Assembly (NCBI RefSeq): GCF_023699985.2
Contig: NC_069686.1
Coordinates: 10,361,843 to 10,425,842, forward strand
Direction: 5' to 3'
From: Odocoileus virginianus
Lineage: Eukaryota; Chordata; Mammalia; Artiodactyla; Cervidae
Length of the DNA: 64,000 bases
The notes under the pieces were generated by a model, which was given only the letters and a program-made list of their open reading frames with translations, ran no database searches and was not told the origin of the DNA. Positions 11,345 to 22,617 of the stretch are shown here, piece after piece; position 1 is the first letter of the stretch; each line of letters starts with the position of its first letter. The position numbers and the translations under genes are program-made.

Positions 11345-12171
11345 TAAAGCACTAGCTGGAATCTAGATTGCCGGGAGAAATATCAATAACCTCATATTTG
11401 CAGATGACACCACCCTCATTGCAGAAAGCAAAGAAGAGTTAAAGAACCTCTTGATGAAAGTGAAAGAAAAGAGTGAAAAAGCTGGCTTAAAACTAAACAT
11501 TCAAAAAACTAAGATCATAGCATCCAGTCCCATCACTTCATGGCAAATAGATGGGGAAACAAGGAAAACAGTAATTTTTTGGGCTCCAAAATCACTGCAG
11601 ATGGTGACTGCAGCTGAGAAATTAAAAGACACTTGCTCCTTGGAAGAGAAGCTATGACCAAACTAGACAGCATACTAAAAAGCAGAGAGATTACTTTGCC
11701 AACAAAAGTCTGTCTAGTCAAAGCTACAGTTTTTCCAGTAGTCATGTATGGATGTGAGAGTTGGACTATACAGAAAGCTGAGCATCAAAGAACTGATGCT
11801 TTTGAACTGTGTAGTTGGAGAAGACACTTGAGAGTCCCTTGGACCACAAGGAGATTTAACCTGTCCATAATAAAGGAAATCAGTTCAGAATACTCATTGG
11901 AAGGACTGATGCTGAAGGTGAAACTCCAATAGTTTAGCCACCTGATGCAAAGAACTGACTCATTGGAAAATACCCTGATGCTGGGAAAGATTGAAGGCAG
12001 GAGGAGAAGGGGACAACAGAGGATGAGATTGCTGGATGGCATCACCAACTCGATGGACATGAGTTTGAGTAAGTTGTGGGAGTTGGCAATAGACAGGGAA
12101 GCCTGGTTTGCAGCAGTCCATGGGATCGCAAAGAGTCAGATACAACTGAGTGACTGAACTGAAGTGAACTG
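11345..12171 (+). mobile_element. BovB 3' third
   Basis: Sense BovB from just before the RT catalytic motif to the 3' end, which finishes in the short 'gaactgaa' type repeats usual for BovB rather than a poly-A tail. With the inverted leader at 10313-11344 it forms one rearranged copy. Confidence 0.95.
11365..12160 (+). pseudogene. BovB reverse transcriptase C-terminal remnant
   Basis: Broken plus-strand frames cover the RT palm end and the C-terminal region of the BovB polyprotein. The catalytic YADD reads FADD (TTT GCA GAT GAC near 11398-11409), which keeps both Asp residues. Open pieces are 11451-11657, 11633-11932 (with VVMYGCESWT) and 11945-12157. Frameshifts separate them. Confidence 0.85.
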
Positions 12172-13394
12172 AACGGAACCCTTGGAAAGGACCATGTTTT
12201 TCTCTCCTCTCTACCCATTTGTTTTCTTGGTTGGGTTTTTTTTTTTTTTTTTTGCCCCCCACAGTAAAATCCATACCTATTTGTTTTTGTGTGTGTTTTT
12301 TGTTTTTGGTGCTTTTTATTTTTATTTTTTAAAAATTTTTCCAGGAAAATCCAAATCCCCTAAGTTTGCTCAATTCTTTTAAAGCTTGATCCTGTATCTA
12401 CAGAATGTTATATAGACTTGAACATTTTCATAAACATTTGTATTATCAGATATTTCTATGCCTTTTATCTCAATTCCCAGAATAAAAGCCAGGCTGGAAA
12501 ATTGATCAAGTAAATCTATAGCATTTTCCAACATGTGAAAATAAGAGGAAAAGAATCTGTTTTTCTTCCCTTTTCTTTGAGGTAGAGGGAAGTTGAGAAA
12601 TATTGGGAAAATTAAGTTCAATAGTTTCATGAAACATTAAGAGCCCACTATAAGTCAGGCCATTAAGGCACAGAGATGACCAATCCAAAATTATAGCAAT
12701 TGAGAGGTTTGTGGTTTAGCAGAGAAGACTGTCCAAAGAAGGACTTGATATGCAATAGAAGGTCAATGAGAGGTAAGCACAGATTCTATTTGAGCAAACT
12801 GTGTGATATTTAACTTAACCTGGGATGCAAAGACATGTTCACAGAGGAAATGGAAAAAAAAAAAAAAAAGGCAACTAAAAGCTTGGCTATCCCAAAGGAA
12901 GTAGAGCACCACCTGAAACCTAAAGCTTGTGAGCCATGCTATGAGCTTTTCTGCAAGTGATGGGAAGCCTTGGGAGTTTCTAAGGAAGTCGCCCAAATAG
13001 GTTGTGTTTTAGGTGGGTTACTTTGATTGTTTTATGGTGTATGGGTGCAAGGGGGTGAGAGAGGAGGCATAGGAGCAGAACAGAGAAAAGGAAACAAAGT
13101 ACTAGATTGATTCAAAAAAAGTGCAGTGACTGACAGGGGAGGGGCAAGCCTAAGGCAGTGGTAGATACACAGAAAGTAAAATCAGTAGGTCTGGGTAATT
13201 GGTTAGCTTCAGAAGATTCAAAGCAGCTAGGCAGCGATGTCAGCGAGAAAGTCAGTGTAGAGGTGAAGATAGTAACTTTTGGTTTCGAAGAACCTGGATG
13301 TGCATCTGCAACATCCCCATGGCCTTTACTAACAGGCAGTCACATACAGGTCTGGTGTTTACTCATGTAGATAGTAAATAATATTTACTATTTA
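12172..13394. other. No gene recognised
   Basis: Unrecognised DNA with T-rich tracts at about 12238-12254 and 12296-12340 and an A-run near 12852-12868. The part near 12930-13200 could be an old repeat, but I cannot name it. Confidence 0.5.
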
Positions 13395-13620
13395 CAGATC
13401 ATTAAATGAGGTCAAGGACTTTATATTGGTAACTCTGTTTAATGGCCAGAATGACCTTATGAGGTGTAAATCATTACAATCAGTTTTACAGATGTTGAAG
13501 ATGAGGCATAAGTGTCACAGTTAGTAAATTAATTGGATCACACAGTTAGGAGACAGGATTAAAACTCTAGGCAGTCTGGGCCCATAGCCTCCAATTGTAC
13601 TCAAAATTTTACTCTGTGTC
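13395..13620 (-). mobile_element. MIR SINE
   Basis: Antisense MIR: 'aatgaccttatgaggtgtaaatcatta' near 13449, 'cagttttacagatgttgaagatgaggca' near 13481, 'ggatcacacagttaggagacaggatt' near 13535, then 'aggcagtctgggcccatagcc'. The MIR block order is complete. Confidence 0.9.
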
Positions 13621-15368
13621 ATCTAGTTATAATATCATAGTGTAAAATTCATGAATGGCAATGATATCACCCAAAATGAGGATGAAAAGAGATCAGTAGG
13701 TCAAGAACTAAACATGTTATCACTTATAGTAAACTCGAAAATATATAAATTTTCACAAACATTTAAATTATGATGAATAATCTATTTGCTTACAAACGCC
13801 ATGTTTGGTTTGAAAGCTTGAAAGAATAGACTAATAAACTATAAATTTATAAATTAAATAATAACCTTTCTAGCAATTTTTAGTTATGAAATAAGGTATA
13901 ACTAATGATGATAATTTGATTTTAAGTATTTTGTAACAAATGGTTCAAGATTTACAATGCATAGGATCTCTTTGTTGTTGCCAATTTAGGAAGAAGCCAA
14001 ATTTTAAGAGCAAAAGAAACTAATAATACTAATGATTGAAACCTAAGGCAATTCTAACACCTGATAACTTCCATAATGTTAAGCGGTCACAGAAAACTAT
14101 CACTGTCTAGAAAGAAATGTCTTCTATCCACTGTCTGCCACCAATTCCTCCACCCCACCTCCTGCCATTTTTATCTTTTCAGTGGTAAGAAAATAAATGA
14201 TTATGAAAAAAATCACTTAATGTAACTTCCCCATAAGATGATTGTCTATGTTTACTTGTTTTTATTTTCTTACTGACATTGTCAGAGCTTTTTGCTTGGT
14301 TCCCCACTTGAACTTAAGTTCCAAAACCTAGTGCTTTATAGGGCCCAGGGTCCCCACTCCTCTTCCTAGCCTCCATTTCTATTTTCTGTATTGAGTCTAA
14401 ATATTAGATATTTGCTGTTTATATACAAATCAAGACATCACTTAGGACCCCAACATTGTCACCCACTTGCCTGAGCATTAATGATCACCTCCTTACACTA
14501 ATGCTACCCTTACCCACTATAGATGGCCTGGTCAGAGCACATTTAACTTGACCTTTGAATGTTGTAATAGGTGACTCTCAAAGTATAGGTTTTACAGCAT
14601 GATTAGTTCTCTGAGGGGTGTTATATATTTCTAATTTCCGTCTTTTGGCACCAGCCAGTCATCGAGTGCCCAACATGGCTCCTGGCAAAAGATGTTCATC
14701 CTTTTAGAGCAATTTTATTGCACTTGCTTTTAGTGTACCGGGACTATAATCACACAGTAGTGTGCCTATTTTAGAAAACATTCCTATTTGCAGGTATTTC
14801 AGAGAGTGTTTTGAAGAAGTAAATTCCAGATGACAAAATAAATGAACATTTTCTATTCGCTTAAAACTCATAAAGCAAAGTTATTTTGTTTTATGGTTGA
14901 AAAAAAATGAAATGGCCTTAATAATTTTACAGTTAGAATGTTTTCTGAAATTCAGCTATCTAGATTATAATTAAGTTGTTACAGACTGATAATTATATAT
15001 AGAATGATAAGTTCATCAGCTGGGCCTTATTTAACACAACTATCAATACTCAATCTTATTCGTTCTTCCTCTCAGCATGCCAAGTAGCCTCTTCAATAAC
15101 TTATATCTAGCCTTAAACATATTTGGTGCCTTTCTATTCATGAGGCTGGTCAGGTAGCTGCCCAAGGGACATTTTCTGAAAAGCTCTAAAATCATCTCAC
15201 ATGGCAGGCTTTTACTGTATCTGTAGTCATCATTAAGCAACATGGGGAACAAAAATCAGTGACTTACTTACTTAACAGAGCTGTTATCCACTAGCATGAG
15301 TAGTTGTTGTTTACCCTGATTACAAACTATTGTTACCATAACAAAAAGCAGAACCTTTAATTTATTTT
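13621..15368. other. No gene recognised
   Basis: About 1.7 kb with no recognised repeat. The minus-strand frame 15043-15252 (69 codons) lacks a family match or visible splice context. A long repeat-poor tract like this may hold conserved noncoding sequence, which only alignment can show. Confidence 0.5.
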
Positions 15369-17416
15369 TCAAATCCCTTATGATTATACAGTGGAAGTGA
15401 TGAATAGATTCAAGGGATTAGATTTGATAGATAGAGCGCCTGAAGAACTGTGGATGGAGGATCGTGACATTGCACAGGAGGCAGGGATCAAGACCATCTC
15501 CAAGAAAAATAAATGCAAAAAGGCAAAATGGTTGTCTGAGGAGGCCTGACATGTAGCTGAGAAAAGAAGAGAAGCGAAAAGCAAAGGAGAAAAGGAAAGA
15601 TATTCCCATTTGAATGCAGAGTTCCAAAGAATAGCCAGGAGAGATAAGAAAGCCTCCCTCAGCTATCAGTGCAAAGAAATGGAAGAACACAATAGAATGG
15701 GAAAGACTAGTGAGATCTCTCCAAGAAAATTAGAGATACCAAGGAACATTTCATGCAAAGATGAGCACAATAAAGGACAGAAATAGTATGATTCTAACAG
15801 AAGAAAGAAGATATTAAGAAGAGGTGGCAAGAATACACAGAGGAACTGTACAAAAAAGATCTTCATGACCCAGATAACCACAAGGGTGTGATCACTCACT
15901 TAGAGCAAGACATCCTGGAATGTAAAGTCACGTGGGCCTTAGGAAGCATCACTATGAACAAAGCTAGTGGCGGTGATGGAATTCCAGTTGAGTTGTTTCA
16001 AATCCTAAAAGATGATGCTGTGAGAGTGCTGCACTCAATATGCCAGCAAATTTGGAAAACTCAGCAGTGGTCACAGGACTGGAAAAGGTCTGTTTTCATT
16101 CCAATTCCTAAGAAAGGCAATGCCAAGGAATGCTCAAACTACTGCACAATTGCACTCATCTCACACACTAATAAAGTAATGCTCAAAATTCTACAAGCGA
16201 GGCTTCAACAATACGTGAACTGTGAACTTCCAGATGTTCAAGCTGGGTTTAGAAAAGACAGAGGAACCAGAGATCAAATTGCCAACATCTTCTGGATCAT
16301 CAAAAAGGCAAGAGAGTTCCAGAAAAACATCTACTTCTGCTTTATTTTCTACACCAAAGCCCTTGACTGTGTGGGTCACAACAAACTGTCGAAAATTCTG
16401 AAAGAGATGGGAATACCAGACCACCTGACCTGCCTCCTGAGAAATCTGTATGCAGATCAAGATGCAACAGTTAGAACCAGACATGGAACAACAGACTGAT
16501 TCCAAATTGGGAAAGGAGTACATTAAGGCTATATATTGTTACCCTGCTTATTTAACTTATATGCAGAGTACATTATGTGAAATGCTGGGCTGGATGAAGC
16601 ACAAGCTGGAATTAATATTGCTGGGAGAAATATCAAGAACCTCAGATATGCAGATGACATCCCCCTTATGGCAGAAAATGAAGAAGAACTAAAGAACTTC
16701 TTGATGAAAGTGAAAGAAAAGAGTGAAAAAGCTGGCTTAAAACTAAACATTTGGAAAACTAAGATCATGGCAGCCGGACCCATCACTTCATGGCAAATAG
16801 ATGGGGAAACAGTGTCAGACTTTACTTTTTTGGGCTCCAAAATCACTGCAGATGGTGACTGCAGTCATCAAATTAAAAGATGCTTGCTCCTTGGATAAAA
16901 AGCTATGACCAAACTAGACAGCATACTAAAAAACAGAGATATTACTTTTCCAGCAAAGATCTGTCTAGTCAAAGCTATGGTTTTTCCAGTGGTCATGTAT
17001 GGATATGAGAGTTGGACTATAAAGAAAGCTGAATGCTGAAGAACTGATGCTTTTGAACTGTGGTGTTGGAGAAGACTCTTGAGGGTCCCTTGGACATCAA
17101 CAACATCCAACCAGTCCATCCTAAAGGAAATTAGTTCAGAATGTTCATTGGAAGGACTGATGCTGAAGCTGAAACTCCAATACTTTGGCAACCTGATGCA
17201 AAGAACTGACTCATTGGAAAGACCCTGATGCTGGGAGAGTTTGAAGGTGGGAGGAGAAGGGGACGACAGAGGATAAGATGGTTGGATCGCATCTCTGACT
17301 CGATGCACATGAGTTTGATTAAGCTCCAGGGGTTGGTGATGTACAGGGAAGCCTGGCGCGCTGCAGTCCATGTGTTGCAAAGAGTCAGACACGACTGAGC
17401 AACCGAACTGAACTGA
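15369..17416 (+). mobile_element. BovB, central and 3' parts
   Basis: Sense BovB from the region between endonuclease and RT to the 3' end with 'gaactgaactgaa'. It is followed without a gap by an antisense BovB 5' piece (17417-18125), an order that twin priming does not give. Confidence 0.95.
15888..16499 (+). pseudogene. BovB reverse transcriptase fragment
   Basis: A 203-codon plus-strand frame of the BovB RT domain: fingers (KASGGDGIPVELFQ), palm with QAGFRKDRGTRDQIAN, and the motif A region. The conserved FVDYAKAFD reads as FIFYTKALD, so the first catalytic Asp is lost. A TGA replaces a Trp codon at 16498-16500 and ends the frame. The catalytic YADD survives downstream in another frame (16647-16658). 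Broken frames 16450-16692 and 16668-16898 continue it. Non-functional. Confidence 0.9.
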
Positions 17417-18125
17417 ATTTACCTTGATTCATGGACCTAGCATTCCAGGTTCCTATGCAATGTTGTTCTTTACAACATCCGGCTTTTCCCCCAATACCAG
17501 TCACATCCACAACTTGGTGTTGTTTTTACTTTGGCTCCATCTCTTCATTCTTTCTGAAGTTAGTTCTGTACTCTTCTCCAGTAGCATACTGGACACCTAC
17601 CGACCTGGGAAGTTCTTCTTTCAGTATTTTACCTTTTTTCCTTTTCATATCATTCATGGAGTTCTCAACGCAACAATTCTATAGTGGTTTGCCACTTCCT
17701 TCTTCAGTGGACCACATTTTGTCAGAACTCTCCACCAAGACCCATCCATCTTGGGTGGCCCTACGTGGCATGGCTCATACTTTTATTGAGTTAGAGGAGG
17801 CTGTGGTCCATGTGATCAGTTTGCTTAGTTTCTGTGATTGTAATTTTCATTCTGCCATCTGAAGGATAAGGATGAGACTTATGGAAGCTTCCTGATTGGA
17901 GAGACTGTCAGGGAAACTGGGTCTTCTTCTGATGGGCAGGGCCATGTTCAGTAAATCTTTATTCCAATTGTCTGTTGATGGGCAGGACTGTGCTTTCTCC
18001 TTGTTGTTTGACCTGAGATCAATCTATGGTGGAGGTAATGAAGATAATGGTGACCTCCTTCCAAAAGTCCCATGCACATGCTGCTGCATTCAATGCCCCT
18101 GGCCCTGCAGCAGGCCACACACCAT
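17417..18125 (-). mobile_element. BovB 5' part: leader and endonuclease start
   Basis: Antisense BovB starting at the endonuclease N-terminus ('ttgattcatggacctagcattccagg') and running into the 5' leader, homologous to 10313-10790. It has no 3' BovB sequence of its own on the left side and is 5'-truncated on the right. Confidence 0.9.
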
Positions 18126-18330
18126 ATTTCAAGTACTTTGTACAAACATAAGGAATGTAAAATATCTCATTAATATTTATCTCATGTTGAAATGACAAGA
18201 TTGTGGATATAAATAAAATATGGGATTAGAATTAACTTTATTTTTTTTCAATTTTCTTAATATAGTATTAGAAAATTTTATTCTATATATGGATTCACAT
18301 TATATGTCTATTGGATATTACTAGAAGATG
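18126..18330 (+). mobile_element. Old mammalian DNA transposon fossil
   Basis: Resembles a widespread nonautonomous MER DNA transposon: 'ggaatgtaaaatatctcattaat' near 18152, 'ctcatgttgaaatgacaagattgtgga' near 18181, then 'attagaaaattttattctatat...cacattatatgtctattgga' near 18266-18314. Family number not recalled with certainty. Confidence 0.55.
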
Positions 18331-18446
18331 GATAACCCCCAACCAACATGTATATTCAGGAGTTCCAAGGGCTGGTTGTAAACAAAAACAGAATCCTCCT
18401 CATCCACAAAAGTCAGATATAGATCTAAATAGATGTTCTGATACAG

Positions 18447-18862
18447 AGTGTGAGAGTTGGACCATAAAGAAGGCTGAACACTAAAGAATTGATGCTTTTG
18501 AATTGTGGTGCTGAAGAAGACTCTTGGGAATCCATAGGACAGAAAGGAAGTCAAACTAGTCACTCCCAAGGGAAATCAACACTGAATACTCATTGGAAGG
18601 ACTGATGCTGAGGCTGAAGCTTCAATACTTTGGCCACCTGATGCAAAGAGCCGACTCATTGAAAAAGACCCTGATGCTGGGAAAGACTGAAGGCAAAAGG
18701 AGAAGAGGGCAGCAGAGGATGAGATGGTTGGGTAGCATCACTGATTTAATGGACATGAACTTGGGCAAACTCCAGGAGATGGTGAGGGACAGGGAAGATT
18801 AGCATGCTGTGGTCCATGGGGTCGCAAAGACTCAAACACAGTTTAGCAACTAACAGCAGCAA
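18447..18862 (+). mobile_element. BovB 3' end
   Basis: Sense BovB 3' tip starting at 'gagtgtgagagttgga' and running to the end of the element. Open frame 18593-18802 has the BovB C-terminal pattern LQYFGHLMQRADSL, TLMLGK and RRGQQRMRW. Strongly 5'-truncated, with no obvious target-site duplication. Confidence 0.9.
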
Positions 18863-19430
18863 CAAAAAGGCAGAACTACTTCTCGCCTCTGCCAGGGTGA
18901 CTAGGACTCAGTTGAACCAGTCACATGTTCTCTATGGTTGAATCACTTCCAATGGGGCAGAAACAATGGTTGGGTACCTACCTACTGAATGTATGCTGAG
19001 CCAGTGTATGGCTAATTGGCCATATCCCTGGGTTGTCACAATTCCCTTTGGGTCAGTCACAGTTGTGATTCTTGGGTGAATAACTGCTCACCTCTCCTAG
19101 GTGAATTAACTCTTTTGGGCACCAGGGCCCCATTCAGCACACTGAAAAAAGTAATTTATTTGATGGCTCCCCGAGGATGCACCGGAGTGCAGAGAAGAAG
19201 CAAAGCAATTCCAAACTCACACAAAAAGTCTACAAAACCAATCAGGAGAGCTAGACAAAGTAAATGGAAGTGTGCTCTGTCCAATTGACAGTTTATATGA
19301 ATAGGATGTAATTGCTTAAGAGCGAATCTGGCTAAGAACAGGAAAAGGGTTTTGGAAGAGAAAGTAAAGCTTAGTTATGATTTCAGTCCTCTACCAAAGC
19401 AAACTGAATGCTTGTGCACTTTAAAAATTA
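18863..19430. other. No gene recognised
   Basis: Unrecognised DNA between a BovB 3' end and the Tigger1 terminus. The small plus-strand frame at 19016-19288 has no domain that I recognise. Confidence 0.5.
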
Positions 19431-20477
19431 CAGGAATATCTTGTTTTGTTGTGCTTTGCAGATACTGTGTTTTCTTATTTTTTATAAATTGAAGGTTTGT
19501 GACAACCCTGTGTAGACCAAGTTTATTGGTACCATTTTTCCAACAAACTTCTCTCATTTCATGTCTCCATGTCACATTTTCATAATTCCTCCAACAGTTC
19601 AAACTTTTTCATTATTATCATATTTGTTTTGGTGATCTTTGATGTTACTACTGTAAATGTTTTTGGAGACCACAAATGGTGCCCGTGTAGGACAACAAAC
19701 TTCACTGATGAATATTTGCATTTTGACTGCTCCACCAACTGGCCATTCTAGTGTGTCTCACCCTTTCTTCCGGGCTCCTTGTTTTCTGAGACAAAACAAT
19801 AATGAAATTAAGCCAGTTAATTACCCACAATGGCCTTCAATTGTTCTCGTGAAAGGAAGCGTCACATGCCTCTTATTTTAAAACAAAAGTAAGAAATATC
19901 TGAAGAAGGCATATTGAAAACCTTGACAGACTCAAAGTTAAGACTCTTTGGTCAAACAGTTAGCCAAGTTATGAATGCAAAGAAAACGTTCTGGAAGGAA
20001 ATTAAAACTGCTGCTCTAGTGAATCTTATGAATGGTAAGAAAGATAAACAGCCTTATTGCTGACGTGGAGAAAGTTTTAGTGGTCTGGATAGAAGATCAA
20101 ACCAGACACACCATTTCCTTAAGCCAAAGCCTGACCCAGAGCAAGGCCCTAAGTCTAATCAATTCTATGGCAAATAAGAGAGGTTAAGAAGATATAAAAG
20201 AGAAGTTTGAAACTAGCAGAGATTGGTTCATGAGATTTAAGAGAAGAAGTTGCCTCTATAATATCAAAGTGCAAGGCAAAGCAGCAAATGCTAATGTACA
20301 AAGTGCAGGAAGTTATCTAGAAGACCTGGCTTAGATAATTGAAGGTGGCTATAGCAAACACCAGATTTTCCATGTTTATAAAACAGCCTTCCAGTAGAAG
20401 AAGATACCATCTAGGCCTTTCATAGCTACAGAAGTTAATGTCTGGCATCAAAGGGCAAGCTGACTCTCTTTTTAGGG
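19431..20477 (+). mobile_element. Tigger1 DNA transposon, left part
   Basis: Pogo-type Tc1/mariner element. It starts at a TIR-like 'caggaatatcttgttttg' right after a TA (19429-19430), the expected target dinucleotide. Its 5' UTR ('aaattgaaggtttgtgacaaccctg' near 19487) runs into transposase sequence. A Bov-tA SINE interrupts it at about 20478. Confidence 0.9.
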
Positions 20478-21300
20478 TACAGTAAAGAATCTGCCAGCAA
20501 TGCAGGAGACATAGGTTCGATCCCTGTGTCAGGAAGTTCCCCTGGAGAAGAGAATGGAAATCCATTCCAGTTTTCCTGCCTGGAGAATCCCATGGGCAGA
20601 GGAGCCTGGCAGGCTACAGTCTGTGGGGTCACAAAGAGTCAGACATGATTGAGTGACTAATGCTATAATACTTCTACAAAAGTTGAAGTCAGTGTTCCTT
20701 TACCACTTGGAAAATCCTAGGGCACTTCAGAATGTTGCTAAATCTACATTGGCTATGCACTACAAATAGAACACTAAAGCCCAGATGATGGCACATCTGT
20801 TTATAACATGGTTTACTGGATATTTTAGGCCCACTATTGAGATTCACTGCTCAAAAAGATTTCTTTCAAAATATTGCTGCTCCCCGGCAATATGTCTGCT
20901 CACCCAAGAGCTCTGATGGAGATATACAACAAGATTAATGTTATATTCATGCCTGCTAACACAACATTCATTTTGCAACCCAAGGATTAAAGAGTAATTT
21001 TGACTCTCAAGTTTTATTTAAGAACTGCATTTTGTAAGGCTATAACTGCTAAAGATAATCATTCCTCTGATGGATCTGAACAAAGTAAATTGAAAACCTT
21101 CTGGGAAGGATTCACCTTTCTAGGTATCATTTAGAACATTTACAATTCATAGGTAGAAATCAAAATATCAACATTAACAGGAGTTTTGAAGAAGCTGATT
21201 CCAAACCTCATGGATAACTGTGAGGGGTTACAGCTTCTGTGGAAGAAATAATTGCAGATGTGGTGGGAACAGCAGGAGAACTAGAATTAAAGGTGGATTG
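19850..21300 (+). pseudogene. Tigger1 transposase remnant
   Basis: Remnant of the Tigger1 transposase, a cut-and-paste enzyme with an N-terminal CENP-B-like DNA-binding part and a DDD catalytic core. Recognisable in order: the N-terminal HTH part with 'cagttagccaagttatgaatgc' near 19957, the DNA-binding middle to about 20340, the SINE (20478-20655), then the catalytic core. All three catalytic Asp contexts look damaged: the first motif reads near 20370 with Tyr-Lys in place of Asp-Glu, the LLIDNAPGH motif is altered near 20880, and a stop follows Lys-Asp at about 20990. It is also cut short at about 21300. Inactive. Confidence 0.85.
20478..20655 (+). mobile_element. Bov-tA SINE
   Basis: Ruminant SINE in the Tigger1 transposase: 'gtaaagaatctgccagcaatgcagg' near 20483, B-box-like 'ggttcgatccc', and the end 'agagtcagacatgattgagtgac'. 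The first bases of the head are missing. No clear target-site duplication. Confidence 0.9.
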
Positions 21301-21305
21301 GGGTG
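20656..21305 (+). mobile_element. Tigger1 DNA transposon, right part
   Basis: Tigger1 resumes after the SINE with the catalytic core ('aagagctctgatggagatatacaa' near 20909, 'cctgctaacacaacattcattttgcaaccc' near 20952). It fades out near 21300, so the C-terminal region, 3' UTR and right TIR are gone. The next 290 bp up to the L1 tip show nothing recognised. Confidence 0.9.
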
Positions 21306-21595
21306 TTCTATAGAAGGGATTTGTGAAAGGATTTAGGAATGCCCAAATCCTTCTCCAGACCACAGCCAACTGGAAGAGATAGATACAAGCCAGGAATGAT
21401 CGTCCAAAGAAGCAGATTATCACTTTACTGTTGGCTGGGCTCCTGTCCCAAAGTCTAAGCAGTGTTCTAGCAAACTGGGCTGCAGCACATAGTCCGAGGG
21501 CCTTTATTCTCCCTGCGCCTGAAGCCCTGAAAAGCAGGATTTCTCCACACTTTTGTTGGCTGCAGAAAGGGCCAAAGAATCTCTAGATCCAAGCA

Positions 21596-21646
21596 TGTTG
21601 CTGCAGTCAGCATTATTTCATCCTTTTTTATGGATGAGTAATATTC

Positions 21647-21650
<4 letters not shown>
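21596..21650 (-). mobile_element. Inverted L1 tip
   Basis: About 50 bp of antisense L1 ('cagcattatttcatcctttttt...gagtaatattcca'), next to a TG repeat and then to sense L1 at 21685. It fits a 5' inversion of the same L1 insertion. Confidence 0.7.

Positions 21651-21680
<30 letters not shown>
21651..21680. repeat. (TG)n microsatellite
   Basis: Pure TG dinucleotide run of about 15 units, located at the boundary between the inverted L1 tip and the sense L1. It probably grew from the TATA/TGTA-rich L1 sequence there. Confidence 0.95.
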
Positions 21681-21681
<1 letters not shown>

Positions 21682-21684
21682 ATA

Positions 21685-22105
21685 GTTTATAAACCAAGAG
21701 ATCATCATACTAAGTGAAGAAAGTCAGACAGAGAAAGCTAAATATATGATATCTATTAAATGTAGAGTCTAAAAAATATGACACAAATGAACTTATTTAC
21801 CAAATAGAAATAGACTCAGACATAGAAAACAAGCTTATGGTTATCAAAGAAGAAAAGTGGCAGGGATAAATTTGGAATTTGAGATTAATTGATTTAGACC
21901 ACTATATGTAAAATAAAGAAACAACAAGTTCTACTGTTTAGCACAGGAAACTATATTCAATATTTTGTAGTAACTGTAATGAAAAAGAGTCTGAAAAAGA
22001 ATATATATATAATATATATATATTTGTAAATCACTTTGCTGTACACTTGAAACATTGTAAATCAACTATACTTCAGAAAAATAAAATTAAAATTAAAAAA
22101 ATAAA
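21685..22105 (+). mobile_element. L1 3' end
   Basis: Sense L1 3' region: 'tagaaaacaagcttatggttatcaaag' near 21824, 'tttagcacaggaaactatattcaatatttt' near 21937, 'cactttgctgtacacttgaaac' near 22032, 'caactatacttcagaaaaataaa', then an A-rich tail. Confidence 0.9.
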
Positions 22106-22617
22106 CAGAAAAAGAAGGAACTGAAGAAGAGAATGCAAGTGATGGTTTTACTTCAAGGAAACAGGTTCTGGGCTGGCACCTTCCTGTGCTACGATAGGAA
22201 CCCAGTGGACAAGGTCCCATTTCCTCTTCCTCCACTGATAATGATGGACTCAGTAGATCCCTTAACTCTGATCGACTAGATCTCTTTCTAGAAGCAGTGT
22301 GAGGAACGGGTGGAAGACTTCCTCAGGATGGGGAGGGAAGAGGAGATTTCTTTCTTTAGCAGACCCCTCCTGCTTCTTCTGTTCCTACTATTATTTCATT
22401 ACGCTATCTGAGTGGAAGTCAGTCAGTCCTTTAGTGTTGACCTGACATAACAGACTCAGCAAGCTTCTACTTTGCACCTCTAAGGGGAAGAAAAAAAATT
22501 TTCTGTTGGTTACTTACTTTGCTTACCCAGAGGTTCTTTGGGGCCTTTTGAGAAAATTTATTAAAGATCCCAATCTTTAGAATTTAGGTTGACAGCTCCT
22601 CTGACAATCAAGCAATA
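22106..22617. other. No gene recognised
   Basis: Somewhat more GC-rich than its surroundings, with no recognised element or coding frame. Confidence 0.5.

Noticed and set aside
15043..15252. 69-codon minus-strand frame with a basic C-terminal half
   Set aside because: It looks protein-like, but I found no family match, signal peptide or convincing splice sites; length is within chance.
17431..17862. 143-codon plus-strand frame
   Set aside because: Antisense to BovB endonuclease start and leader.
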